Assembly: GCA_019459325.1 (NCBI GenBank)
Contig: JAIBFA010000073.1
Location: 1 to 64,000, forward strand
Source: Thiobacillus sp.
Lineage (GTDB): Bacteria; Pseudomonadota; Gammaproteobacteria; Burkholderiales; Thiobacillaceae
Reading direction: 5' to 3'
Length of the DNA: 64,000 nt
Part shown: in pieces, positions 47,727 through 56,201 of the stretch
Numbering within the stretch: the first letter of the stretch is position 1
Layout: each line of letters starts with the position of its first letter
Notes under the pieces: model-generated
The model's database searches: none
What the model was told of the DNA's origin: nothing
Seen by the model: the letters and a program-made list of their open reading frames with translations, nothing else
Program-made: the position numbers and the translations under genes

Positions 47727-48221
47727 ATGATGCGTACTCCATGGATGATTGCAGCGATGATGGCGGCGGCACTGAGCGCACCGCTGGCTTTTGCACAAAC
47801 GCCCGCCAAAACTGACAAAGCCACGACACCAGCGGCGAGCGATGCCGATATGGACAAGTACTACGCGGCGATGCAGGAGCGCTACAAGAGGATGCAGGAC
47901 CAGATGGCGCGCTTGAGCAAAACCACCGACCCGAAAGAGCGCCAGAAAATTCTCGAGGAACACTGGAAGACCATGCATGAAGGCATGGATACGATGATGG
48001 GCCGTGGCGGCATGGGGCGCGGCATGATGATGGGTGGAATGGGCATGATGGGCCCCGGCGGAATGGGCGCGGGTCCTGGCCCTGGCATGGGGCCGATGTC
48101 GCCAGAAATGATGGAGCAACGTCAGCGCCGCATGGAACAGCGGATGGATATGATGCAGATGATGTTGGACCAGATGATGCAGCGTCAGGGTATGAGCGGG
48201 TCGATGCCCGGCGCCAAATAA
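47727..48221 (+). CDS. Secreted methionine-rich protein of unknown function
   Basis: The 164-residue product has a Sec signal ending near AFA-Q24, a charged helical middle (MDKYYAAMQERYKRMQDQM, KILEEHWKTMHEGMD) and a Met/Gly-rich segment followed by another Met-rich helix (MEQRMDMMQMMLDQMMQRQ). About 35 of 164 residues are methionine, and the mature part has no cysteine. Periplasmic Met-rich proteins often bind Cu(I) or Ag(I), and helical ones can resemble Spy/CpxP chaperones; either is inference. AAAGGAG sits 4 or 7 nt before tandem ATGs at 47727 and 47730; the second is equally likely. A terminator follows. Confidence 0.8.
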   Translation: MMRTPWMIAAMMAAALSAPLAFAQTPAKTDKATTPAASDADMDKYYAAMQERYKRMQDQMARLSKTTDPKERQKILEEHWKTMHEGMDTMMGRGGMGRGMMMGGMGMMGPGGMGAGPGPGMGPMSPEMMEQRQRRMEQRMDMMQMMLDQMMQRQGMSGSMPGAK

Positions 48222-48243
48222 GTCCTGCTGAACCCCGTTACTC

Positions 48244-48268
48244 ACGCCCCGGCAGACCGGGGCGTTTT
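48244..48268 (+). terminator. Intrinsic terminator of the Met-rich gene
   Basis: ACGCCCCGG (48244-48252) and CCGGGGCGT (48257-48265) form a 9-bp GC-rich stem with a CAGA loop followed by TTTT. It lies between convergent genes and could also slow transcription from the minus-strand kinase gene. Confidence 0.85.
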
Positions 48269-48293
48269 CATTTGCGCTACAAAATCACGTGAT

Positions 48294-49142
48294 TCACTCC
48301 AGCTCCTGCAAGCGCAACAGACGCGCCGCTTCTTCGTCGCGCGCATCGTCGATTTCCCTCATCACACCCTCCAGATCGACCGGCGGCTTCTCGCATTCGA
48401 ACCGGCCCGTGAGTTCGACCTCGGGATTCAGCTTGCCGTGCTCGTACAGCGCCCAGATTTCCTCGGCGTATTGCGTCGCCAATAGCGCCGGCGCGAACTG
48501 GCCGAAATAGGTTCTCAGGTTGTTCACGTCGCGCGCCAGCATCGCCTGGGCGTGGTTGTTGCCGGCGGCGTCGACGGCTTGCGGCAGGTCGATGATGACC
48601 GGGCCGTCGGCGCTGACGAGAATGTTGAACTCGGACAGGTCGCCGTGGACGACGCCGGCGCACAGCATGCGAACGACTTCCCCGATCAGGGTGCGGTGGT
48701 GGGCGAAGGCTTCGTCTTCGGTAAATGACACGTCGTTGAGACGGGGCGCGGCATTGCCGTCGGCGTCGGCCACCAGTTCCATCAGCAGCACGCCTTCATG
48801 GAAGTTGTACGGCGTGGGCACGCGCACGCCGGCGGCGGCCAGCCGGTACAGCGCATCGACTTCGGCGCTTTGCCAGGCGGCTTCCTGCATTTCGCGGCCG
48901 TACTTGCTGCCCTTGGCCATGGCGCGCGCCTGGCGGCTGTTCTTGGTCTTGCGGTTTTCCGTGTAGTCGACGGCCTGGCGGAAGCTGCGCTTGTTGGCTT
49001 CCTTGTAGACCTTGGCGCAGCGGATGTCGTCGCCGCAGCGGACGACGAAGACCATGGCTTCCTTGCCGCTCATGAGCTGGCGCACGACGCCGTCGATCAG
49101 GCCGTCTTCGAGCAGGGGTTCGAGGCGTTTGGGGATTTTCAT
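48294..49142 (-). CDS. RIO1-like serine/threonine protein kinase
   Basis: RIO kinases are atypical kinases known from ribosome maturation in archaea and eukaryotes; bacterial members (PA4780-type) are little studied. The 282-residue product has a phosphate-binding region (LMSGKEAMVFVVRCGDDIRCAKVYKE), the catalytic loop GVVHGDLSEFNILV and the metal-binding loop VIIDLPQAVD. The ATG at 49142 gives MKIPKRLEPLLEDGL. ycaO lies 11 bp upstream on the same strand, so the two are likely co-transcribed. Substrate unknown. Confidence 0.9.
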   Translation of the reverse strand: MKIPKRLEPLLEDGLIDGVVRQLMSGKEAMVFVVRCGDDIRCAKVYKEANKRSFRQAVDYTENRKTKNSRQARAMAKGSKYGREMQEAAWQSAEVDALYRLAAAGVRVPTPYNFHEGVLLMELVADADGNAAPRLNDVSFTEDEAFAHHRTLIGEVVRMLCAGVVHGDLSEFNILVSADGPVIIDLPQAVDAAGNNHAQAMLARDVNNLRTYFGQFAPALLATQYAEEIWALYEHGKLNPEVELTGRFECEKPPVDLEGVMREIDDARDEEAARLLRLQELE

Positions 49143-49153
49143 CGGGACGTGAT

Positions 49154-50869
49154 CTAGCCGCGCACCTTGCGGTACGCCTCCAGCAGGCGCTGGTGGATCG
49201 CGCTGCCCTCGAAGTCGCTGCCGAGTTTCGTCAGTCCGAAGAAGCGCTCGTCCTGGTTGAACAGCGCGAACGCCTGCTCCAGCGTCTCGCGGCCGTACAT
49301 CAGGGCGAGCGCGGACTCGAAGGGACTGGGGTCGTCGAGCTGGACGAGGTCGGCGATGCAGCGGTAGACCTTGAGGCGCGCGTCGCTGCGCTGGCCGTAC
49401 TGGGCGATCCAGGTGCAGCCTTCCAGAATCGCGTCGTCGTCGCCGAGCGCGAGCGCGAGCAGCAGCTTGATTTCGCCGACGCGGATGTCGGTCCACGGCG
49501 AATCGGCATCGGGGGCGAGGCCGATCAGCACCGTGACCAGGCGGTCGTCGGCCAGTTCGAGTTCGACGATCAGATCCAAGAGCTCGGCGCATTCGTCGTC
49601 GGTCAGTTCGGGCAGGCGCGCGAGCGCGGGACGGATCAGGTTGCCGACGCTGTTGTTCTCGAATTCGAGTTCCTCGAACGGGTAGATCTCGGACACGCCG
49701 GGCACCAGGATGCGGCAGGCATAGACGCCGAGGTGGGTGAAGTCGGCGATGTAGAGCTCATGCCCTTCGGCGTGCAGCGCGTCGACCGACCAGTGGTAAT
49801 CCTCGTCGGTGGTGGTGCCGAAGTTCCAGTCGACGAAGTCGTAGTCGGGTGTGTCGCGCAGGAACTGCCAGGAAATCACGCCGCTGGAATCGACGAAGTG
49901 GATTTCCAGGTTCTGCGGGTCGGCGATTTCGGCCTGGTCGAAGCCGGGGGCCGGGAAGCCGGCCAGCGAATCCAGCGCGCGACCCTGCAGCAGCTCGGTC
50001 AGCGCGCGCTCCAGCGCCACCTCGAAGCGCGGGTGCGCGCCGAAACTGGCGAAGCAGCCCTGGTCCTGCGGGTGCAGCAGGGTCACGTTCATCACCGGAT
50101 ACTGGCCGCCGAGCGAGGCGTCTTTCACCAGAATGCCGAAGCCCGCCTCGCGCAGGCCGCGGATGCCGGCGGCGATGTGCGGATAGCGGTTGATCACGTC
50201 CTCGGGCACGTCGGGCAGGCACAGGCCCTCTTCGATGATGCGGAACTTGATGTGGCGCTCGAAGATTTCGGCCAGCGCCTGGGCGCGCGCTTCCTTCAGC
50301 GTGTTGCCGGCCGACATGCCGTTGCTGACGTAGAGGTTGCCGATGAGGTTGACCGGGAAGTACACGGTCTGGCCGTCGGAGAGGCGCTGGTAGGGGATGG
50401 CGCAGATGCCGCGTTCGGCGTTGCCGGAGTTGAGGTCGATCAGTTGTTCGGCGCGCACGCCGTCGTCGGGGTTGTACAGGGCATGCAGTTCTGGCGTCAG
50501 CAGACCTTGCGGCCAGGCGTCGTCGCCGTCGAGTGCGAACCAGCGCTCGTCGGGGTGGTGGACGTAGCTGCGCTGGGCGATCGTCTCGCCCAGATAGAAG
50601 TGGGTCCAGAAATAATTGGTCGACAGCCGCTCGAAATATTCGCCCAGCGCGCTCGCCCGCGCAGCCAGTTCCGATGCGCCCTTGCCGTTGGTGAACAGCA
50701 GCGGGCAGTCGCGGTCGCGGATGTGCACCGACCACACGCCTTCCACCGGGTTGAGCCAGGAGCGTTCCTCGATGTGGAAGCCGATCGCGTCCAGCTTGGA
50801 CTGCAGGGTGGCGATCGACGCTTCGAGCGAGGCGTCTTTGCCGGGGATGAAATGTTCGGGGGTGGACAT
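49154..50869 (-). CDS. ycaO: YcaO-domain ATP-dependent protein
   Basis: YcaO-domain proteins use ATP to activate amide groups; E. coli YcaO supports RimO-dependent methylthiolation of ribosomal protein S12. The 571-residue product (E. coli about 586) begins MSTPEHFIPGKDASLEASI and contains GKGASELAARASALGEYFERLS, NGMSAGNTLKEARAQALAEIFERH and VALERALTELLQGR, which carry the Glu/Gln-rich ATP-binding site of the family, plus a C-terminal helical TPR-like region. The start at 50869 was chosen from this typical N-terminus. No peptide substrate or cyclase partner is nearby, so it is not a RiPP-type YcaO by context. Confidence 0.9.
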   Translation of the reverse strand: MSTPEHFIPGKDASLEASIATLQSKLDAIGFHIEERSWLNPVEGVWSVHIRDRDCPLLFTNGKGASELAARASALGEYFERLSTNYFWTHFYLGETIAQRSYVHHPDERWFALDGDDAWPQGLLTPELHALYNPDDGVRAEQLIDLNSGNAERGICAIPYQRLSDGQTVYFPVNLIGNLYVSNGMSAGNTLKEARAQALAEIFERHIKFRIIEEGLCLPDVPEDVINRYPHIAAGIRGLREAGFGILVKDASLGGQYPVMNVTLLHPQDQGCFASFGAHPRFEVALERALTELLQGRALDSLAGFPAPGFDQAEIADPQNLEIHFVDSSGVISWQFLRDTPDYDFVDWNFGTTTDEDYHWSVDALHAEGHELYIADFTHLGVYACRILVPGVSEIYPFEELEFENNSVGNLIRPALARLPELTDDECAELLDLIVELELADDRLVTVLIGLAPDADSPWTDIRVGEIKLLLALALGDDDAILEGCTWIAQYGQRSDARLKVYRCIADLVQLDDPSPFESALALMYGRETLEQAFALFNQDERFFGLTKLGSDFEGSAIHQRLLEAYRKVRG

Positions 50870-50969
50870 GGGGGTGGTGCGTGAAAGGAGACCGGACAGG
50901 ATAAGCCATGCGTCAAGTGCGGCGTAAAATAAAGGGCGCCGATCCGCGCTTTGCCAGACCCGCCCGCCC

Positions 50970-51638
50970 ATGTTCAGCCGAATTGCCCTGTGTGTCCTAT
51001 TGCCCTGCCTGGTATGTTCAAGCCAGGCCGTCGCTGCCGCGCAGACGTTCGGCCTGGGCGACGGCCAGGCTGCGCTGGCAGCACGTCCGCACGCCGAATG
51101 GGTACGCCAGGCGCAGACGCTGGAAAGGCGCGGCGACTGGACGGGCCTGCTGGCGTGGGGGCAGGACTGGGCGAGGGTGGATGCGCAGAATCCGCTGGCC
51201 TGGTTCGTCCAGGGGCGCGCGTTGGGCGAGTTGGGGCGGCTGACCGAAGCGATTGCCGCGTATAAGCAGAATGTCCGGATCGCGCCCGGCGATGTGTGGG
51301 CGCGCAACAACCTGGGCAATGCCTACCGCGACAGCGGGCGCCCGCGCGAGGCGATGCAGGCGTATCGCGCAGCGGTGGAGTTCGACCCCGACTACATCCC
51401 GGCCTGGCACAACCTGGGGCTGACGTTTTATTTGACCCGGGGGGAGGCGGGCGTGACCGCGGCCCTGCAGAAGCTGCAGGCCACCGATCCGAAACTGGCC
51501 GAGGTGTGGCGCACGCTGGCGCTGGAGTATTCGATCACGCGCGATGAGCGGGTCGCGCGCAAAGCGGTGGGGGTGTTGCGCGGGCTGAGTCCGGCCGAAC
51601 GCGCGCGCATGTTCGGCATCCTGTTCGGCGAGAGCTGA
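50970..51638 (+). CDS. Exported TPR-repeat protein
   Basis: The 222-residue product has a signal peptide ending near AVAA-A24 and then several tetratricopeptide units (PLAWFVQGRALGELGRLTEA, VWARNNLGNAYRDSGRPREA, IPAWHNLGLTFYLTRGEAGV). TPR proteins act as binding scaffolds. It is divergent from ycaO over about 100 bp and convergent with the glycosyltransferase gene. No specific role can be given. Confidence 0.8.
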   Translation: MFSRIALCVLLPCLVCSSQAVAAAQTFGLGDGQAALAARPHAEWVRQAQTLERRGDWTGLLAWGQDWARVDAQNPLAWFVQGRALGELGRLTEAIAAYKQNVRIAPGDVWARNNLGNAYRDSGRPREAMQAYRAAVEFDPDYIPAWHNLGLTFYLTRGEAGVTAALQKLQATDPKLAEVWRTLALEYSITRDERVARKAVGVLRGLSPAERARMFGILFGES

Positions 51639-51654
51639 TTCGCGTCAGCCGGGC

Positions 51655-52614
51655 CTAGCCCGTGCCTTGCTCGAACTCCGCCACCACCTGCCGCAGCCGG
51701 CTGGCTTCCTGTTCCGGCCGCATCAGGCCGCGGCGCACGCGGGCGTGGCTGAGCAGTCCGGCATAGTATCCCGCGTCGTTTTCGGCCTTCCACATCAGCT
51801 CGGCCAGCCGCCGTTCGTCGCCCACCGGAAAATAGCCGGGATAGTCCTCGCCCAGCATGCCGATGTTGCCCGGCATGTGCGAGGCCAGCACCGGCACCTC
51901 GGCCGCCAGCGCTTCGCAGATCACGTTGGCGCCGCCTTCCATCACCGAACTGATGACGAGCAGATGCGCGCGCGACAGGCGCTTGAGCACCGTCTTGTGC
52001 GGCACATCGCCCGCCCAGGTCCAGCGCGGCAACTTGCGCTGCGCCATCTCCGCGGTCTCGGCCATGTCCTCGGAGAGGGCGCCGCCCAGATGCGTGACCT
52101 GCGTTTCCGAATTCTCGGGCAGGTAGGCGGTTGCCAGCGCCGCCCGGAAGGGGTCCTTCTCGACGCGCAGGTGGCCGATCACCAGCACCTCGAAGGCGTT
52201 CGGGCGTTCGGGGGTGCGGGCGATGTCAGGTGACGATTGATAGACCACCCGCGTCTTGGCGGCCAGCTGGGGTCCCAGCTCGTCGGGGCCGCGCTCCTGG
52301 AGCACGATGATCCGGTGCGCGAGTTCGAGCGCCTGCTGGGCGTCGCTGTCTTCGTGGATGTCGCGGTAGAGGTCGGTGCCGGTCAGCGTGACGAGCAGCG
52401 GACGGGTGGGGAAGCGCTCGGCGAAGGCGCGGATCGAGGCAAAGCTGCGCCGCGCATGCAGCGCCAGCATCAGGTCGGCGCCGCGGCCGTCCCATTCCAC
52501 CTGCGTCCGTACCGTGTGCCCCGCCTCGCGCAGAAAGCGCGCCCAGCGCGCGGCGGTGTGCCAGTTGCCGTTGCGGTGTTCGCGGCCGTAGGGGGTGATG
52601 AGGGCGATGCGCAT
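51655..52614 (-). CDS. SenB-like glycosyltransferase (TIGR04348-type)
   Basis: GT-B glycosyltransferase. Members of this family include SenB, which joins selenophosphate to a UDP-sugar to make a selenosugar in selenoneine synthesis. The 319-residue product has the family features MRIALITPYGREHRNGN, HTAARWARFLREAGH, LMLALHARRSFASI, VTLTGTDLYRDI, RVVYQSS and SSVMEGGANVICEALAAEVPVLAS. No senA-like or selD gene is in the window, so a selenosugar role rests on sequence resemblance only; another nucleotide-sugar reaction is possible. It starts 44 bp from the divergent methyltransferase gene. Confidence 0.75.
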   Translation of the reverse strand: MRIALITPYGREHRNGNWHTAARWARFLREAGHTVRTQVEWDGRGADLMLALHARRSFASIRAFAERFPTRPLLVTLTGTDLYRDIHEDSDAQQALELAHRIIVLQERGPDELGPQLAAKTRVVYQSSPDIARTPERPNAFEVLVIGHLRVEKDPFRAALATAYLPENSETQVTHLGGALSEDMAETAEMAQRKLPRWTWAGDVPHKTVLKRLSRAHLLVISSVMEGGANVICEALAAEVPVLASHMPGNIGMLGEDYPGYFPVGDERRLAELMWKAENDAGYYAGLLSHARVRRGLMRPEQEASRLRQVVAEFEQGTG

Positions 52615-52658
52615 GATGTGAGTGTAGCCCGCGACGGCGAATCGCGGATAATCCGGGC

Positions 52659-53438
52659 ATGACCGAAACGCCCATTACCTCGCATGACAACCCGATTTTC
52701 AAGCGGCTGAAAAAGCTCGCCGAATCGGCGCGCGCGCGGCGCGAGGCCCACATGAGCCTGCTCGACGGCGAGCACCTGCTGGCCGCCTATCTCGAGGCAG
52801 GCGGCCAGCCGCATACGCTGGTGCGTGCGGCCTCGGTCGGCGCCGAGCGGCTGGCCCCGTTTGCCGCGCGCTGCCCGCAGACCAAGGCCATCGTGCTTCC
52901 CGATGCGCTGTTTGCCGAACTCGTGCCTGTCGCCACCCCCACCGGCGTGCTGGCGGAGGCGGCCTGGCTCACCCCGCCAGCCATCGATGCCATTCCGCTG
53001 GTCATCGCACTGGAGGACATCCAGGACCCCGGCAACCTCGGCGCGATGCTGCGTACGGGCGCGGCGGCGGGCGCCACGCTCGCCGTGCTGTCGAAGGGCT
53101 GCCACGATCCGTGGTCGCCCAAGGCACTGCGCGGCGGGCAGGGCGCGCAGTTCGTGCTGCCCCTCATGAGCGGTGTGGATATCGTGGAATGGGTCAGGCA
53201 GTTTGAAGGGGAAAGCCTCGCGCTCGCGCTGACTGAAGACAATAGCCTGTATGCGCGCAAGCTCACCGGGCCGCTCGCACTCATCGTCGGTAATGAAGGC
53301 GCCGGGCTGTCGCAAGCGGTGTGCACGGCCGCGAGCGCGACGATCCACATTCCAATGCCGGGAAAGGTCGAATCCCTGAATGCCGCCGCAGCATTGGCCG
53401 TCGCCGTATTTGAGGCTGCCCGGCAACGGGCGGTCTAG
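52659..53438 (+). CDS. TrmH/SpoU-family RNA 2'-O-methyltransferase
   Basis: SPOUT-class methyltransferase acting on rRNA or tRNA ribose. The 259-residue product has an N-terminal substrate domain (ITSHDNPIFKRLKKLAESARARRE) and the three SpoU motifs: ALEDIQDPGNLGAMLRTGAAAG, LIVGNEGAGLSQAV and IPMPGKVESLNAAAALAVAVFEA. It differs from RlmB at 46.6 kb, so the target nucleotide is likely different, but it cannot be assigned from sequence. Confidence 0.9.
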   Translation: MTETPITSHDNPIFKRLKKLAESARARREAHMSLLDGEHLLAAYLEAGGQPHTLVRAASVGAERLAPFAARCPQTKAIVLPDALFAELVPVATPTGVLAEAAWLTPPAIDAIPLVIALEDIQDPGNLGAMLRTGAAAGATLAVLSKGCHDPWSPKALRGGQGAQFVLPLMSGVDIVEWVRQFEGESLALALTEDNSLYARKLTGPLALIVGNEGAGLSQAVCTAASATIHIPMPGKVESLNAAAALAVAVFEAARQRAV

Positions 53439-53474
53439 AGCGTATGAACACGCCCTGGATTCGGCACGCCGCCG

Positions 53475-53777
53475 TCAGGATTCGCTTAACAAAGCGCGCA
53501 CCCCAGTGCGCCGATCTATTTGGATTCGCAGCTGGTTCGCCTTAGCAAATCCCATGACATAGTCATACGCAGCGGGATCGGCGGTTTCCAGCCAGCGCGC
53601 GACGACCAGGCACTGTTCGCCGTCCAGCATGCAGGGCTGAACACCCGCTGAATAGCGCAAGCGGTTGTCGATGTGAAAACTGGCCAGCGTCGACGACAGC
53701 CGTTCAATCCAGTCCGACGGGCGGAATTTTTTTCCGTTTTCCTGGACGCCGGTAATCACCAGATAACCCTCGGACAT
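53475..53777 (-). CDS. DUF3579 small protein
   Basis: The 100-residue product begins MSEGYLVITGVQENGKKFRP and includes DWIERLSSTLASF and ARWLETADPAAYDYVMGFAKANQL, matching the DUF3579 family common in betaproteobacteria. It has no signal or membrane segment. I chose the ATG at 53777, which has AGGAA upstream, over an in-frame ATG at 53822. Function unknown. Confidence 0.82.
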   Translation of the reverse strand: MSEGYLVITGVQENGKKFRPSDWIERLSSTLASFHIDNRLRYSAGVQPCMLDGEQCLVVARWLETADPAAYDYVMGFAKANQLRIQIDRRTGVRALLSES

Positions 53778-53865
53778 GACATTTCCTATTGCGAGGTATT
53801 CGCCCCTGCTGAGTCGGCCCAAACCGGCGTTTCTTTAGCGGAGGACGGCAGCGCAGCGGGGTAGG

Positions 53866-55908
53866 CTAGACTGCGCTGCCCCGGCGTGCTTCTCGGATGT
53901 GGCCGAATTCCTGCAGCCAGTCGTGTCCCAGCAGCGCGAGAATCTGCTCGGCCGGAACCGGTCGGCTGACGAAATAGCCCTGCACGATCCGGCAGCCGAG
54001 CATGCGCAGCGATTCGAGCTGCGCCCGGGTCTCCACCCCTTCGGCGACGGCGCCGAGATTCAATCCCCGGCACAGGGCGAGAATCGAGCTGATGAGGGCC
54101 TCGCTGGCCGGGGCGTTTGGCAGGTCCTTGACAAAAAAGCGGTCGATTTTCAAAACGTCGAGCGGGAAGCGCTTGAGATGGGCCAATGACGAATAGCCCG
54201 TGCCGAAGTCGTCGATGGCCACGGCCACGCCCAGGGCCTTCAAGGCCAGGATCCTGACCACGGCCGCATCGACATCTTCCATGAAGATGCCTTCGGTCAG
54301 TTCGAGCTGCAGGGATTGCGGCGGCAGGCCGGATTGCGCCAGCGCATCGCGAACGTTGTCGATCAGGGTTTCGTGCCAGAACTCCTTGCTGGAGACATTG
54401 ACGGCCACGTCCAGATCGGTGAAGCCGGCGGCGTGCCAGTCTGCGGTTTGATGGCAGGCCGCCAGCAGGAGCGACCGTCCGACGCTGACGATCCCGCCGG
54501 TTTCTTCCAGCATGCTGAGGAAAAGTGCCGGGCTGAGCAGGCCCTTGTCGGGCTTGTTCCAGCGGAGCAGCGCTTCGACCCCCTCGATGCGCCCGGTTTC
54601 CAGGTTGAGCTGGGGCTGGTAGTGAAATACAAATTCGTTCCGTTCCAGCGCGTAGTGCAGTTCGGTTTCCAGCTGCAGCCTTTCCTCCGCCATGGCGTTC
54701 ATTGCCGCGTCATAGAGCTGGAAGCGGTTTCTGCCGCTGCCCTTGGCGGTGTACATCGCCGTGTCCGCATTCTTCAGCAGGCTGCCGGCGTCGGTGCCGT
54801 CGTTCGGGTAGACGCTGACGCCGATGCTGCAGCTGGAGAAAATTTCGCGCCCGGCAATCCGGTACGGTTCGCTCACCATAGCGAGGGTTTTTTCCACGAC
54901 CTGAAGAATCTGGTTGATCTTGGCGGCATCGATGACCACCACGAATTCGTCGCCGCCCAGCCGCGCCACGATGTCTTCGGCGCGCGTCACCGCCTGCAGG
55001 CGCTTGGCCACCTCGCAAATGAGCTGGTCGCCGCAGGCGTGTCCGAGCGTGTCGTTGACGCGTTTGAATCGATCCAGGTCGATGAACATCACGCCGACCA
55101 GGGTTTCACGTCGCTGGGCACGGATCAGCGATTGCTCCAGTCGATCCATGAACAGCATGCGGTTGGGCAGGCCGGTCAGGGTGTCGTGCGTGGCGAGGTG
55201 CTCGCGTTCCCGGCTCACACGGTTGGTGTAATACATGACAACCCCGGCGACGAACACGCCAAGCAGCAGGGCGATCCCGGATAACAGGTACATCCAGAAA
55301 CGCGCCACCTCGTGCGCCCCGTGTGCCTTGCGGCTGGCTGCGAGCGCGATTTTCTGGGTTTCGGCGTCGAGTTCCACGAGCACGGCCAGCACACTGTTCT
55401 GTGCCGGGATGGCATTGGCGAGAACCTCTTCTTCGGCCTCCCGGTTGAAGTCGTTGCGCAGCATCTCGACGATCTGTGTCTGAATCGGCATGGCAATGCC
55501 GGTCAGCTGTCCCTGCAGGACAATCAGTTCCCGTTCGCGCTCGCTCAGGGGCATGTTCAGCAGGGCCACCCGTGCCTGGGCAAATTGCGATCCGCTCGAA
55601 TTGAACTGCATGAACATCTCGTCGCGCTCGAACGGGTCCTCGCTTCGCGCCAGCCGGAACATGCTGATGGTGCGCTCGCGGGCGGCAATCATCATGGTTT
55701 TGGTGAGGCCCAGCTTTTTCATGTGGACATCCACAACCGTGCTGAGGTTGTCGGCGGTCATCCGGAGCTGCTGCAGGCCAATGGCCGTGACGAACAGGAT
55801 CAGCAGTAACTGGATGACAAAACCGGCGAGCAGCGTGCGTCGCCAGGCTGTGGGGCTGGCTGGACGCCTCACCGCCTGGGCTGGAGTGGCGTCAGGGTCG
55901 ACATGCAT
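53866..55908 (-). CDS. Membrane-bound GGDEF-EAL cyclic-di-GMP protein with periplasmic sensor
   Basis: Likely makes and degrades cyclic-di-GMP in response to a periplasmic cue. The 680-residue protein has an N-terminal membrane helix (LLAGFVIQLLLILFVTAIGL), a four-helix-bundle-like periplasmic region (about residues 50-200), a second membrane helix (MYLLSGIALLLGVFVAGVVMY), a GGDEF domain (LGGDEFVV, with RAED inhibitory site) and a complete EAL domain (EALLRW, VAVNVSSKEF, LELTEG, DDFGTGYSSL, LKID, AEGVET, VQGYFVSRP). All key residues of both domains are present. No partner regulator is adjacent. Confidence 0.93.
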   Translation of the reverse strand: MHVDPDATPAQAVRRPASPTAWRRTLLAGFVIQLLLILFVTAIGLQQLRMTADNLSTVVDVHMKKLGLTKTMMIAARERTISMFRLARSEDPFERDEMFMQFNSSGSQFAQARVALLNMPLSERERELIVLQGQLTGIAMPIQTQIVEMLRNDFNREAEEEVLANAIPAQNSVLAVLVELDAETQKIALAASRKAHGAHEVARFWMYLLSGIALLLGVFVAGVVMYYTNRVSREREHLATHDTLTGLPNRMLFMDRLEQSLIRAQRRETLVGVMFIDLDRFKRVNDTLGHACGDQLICEVAKRLQAVTRAEDIVARLGGDEFVVVIDAAKINQILQVVEKTLAMVSEPYRIAGREIFSSCSIGVSVYPNDGTDAGSLLKNADTAMYTAKGSGRNRFQLYDAAMNAMAEERLQLETELHYALERNEFVFHYQPQLNLETGRIEGVEALLRWNKPDKGLLSPALFLSMLEETGGIVSVGRSLLLAACHQTADWHAAGFTDLDVAVNVSSKEFWHETLIDNVRDALAQSGLPPQSLQLELTEGIFMEDVDAAVVRILALKALGVAVAIDDFGTGYSSLAHLKRFPLDVLKIDRFFVKDLPNAPASEALISSILALCRGLNLGAVAEGVETRAQLESLRMLGCRIVQGYFVSRPVPAEQILALLGHDWLQEFGHIREARRGSAV

Positions 55909-56201
55909 GGTGACGGCTCAAACTAGAACTTTCCTGACTGAGTGGTGCGGCCACTGGATCGCCCGCACAGGCGATGCGGAAAACCTGCCGGGCCGGCCGG
56001 TGGCATGGCGGGAAGTCCAATGGGGCACCACGGGGACATCGCAGCGCATGAGCTGGTGCGTGGTAAGGGACTAGACATCTGAAACTCCTGGTACTTGAAC
56101 GCGGGGTGGGATTCGGACCACAGCCAAATCGACGCCTAGATGTCTGTCTAATCGGGCGGAAAGCGGAAAACTTGAGGGCAGGCAGGCTGCATGGCGCAGG
56201 T
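55909..56201. other. 293-bp non-coding gap between the GGDEF-EAL gene and ppsR
   Basis: No gene is supported. AGACATCT (56073-56080) and AGATGTCT (56138-56145) form an 8-bp inverted repeat 57 bp apart. The region must hold the promoter of the GGDEF-EAL gene (minus strand) and any terminator of ppsR. No clear -35/-10 pair was found. Confidence 0.35.

Noticed and set aside
48001-48180. Gly/Met repeat as a possible tandem DNA repeat or CRISPR-like array
   Set aside because: The repetition is in codons of a coding sequence (ATGATG, GGCATG) without regular spacing or spacers.
49154-50869. YcaO as part of a RiPP (azoline/thioamide) biosynthesis cluster
   Set aside because: No precursor peptide, cyclodehydratase partner, protease or exporter is adjacent, and the protein resembles the E. 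coli housekeeping type.
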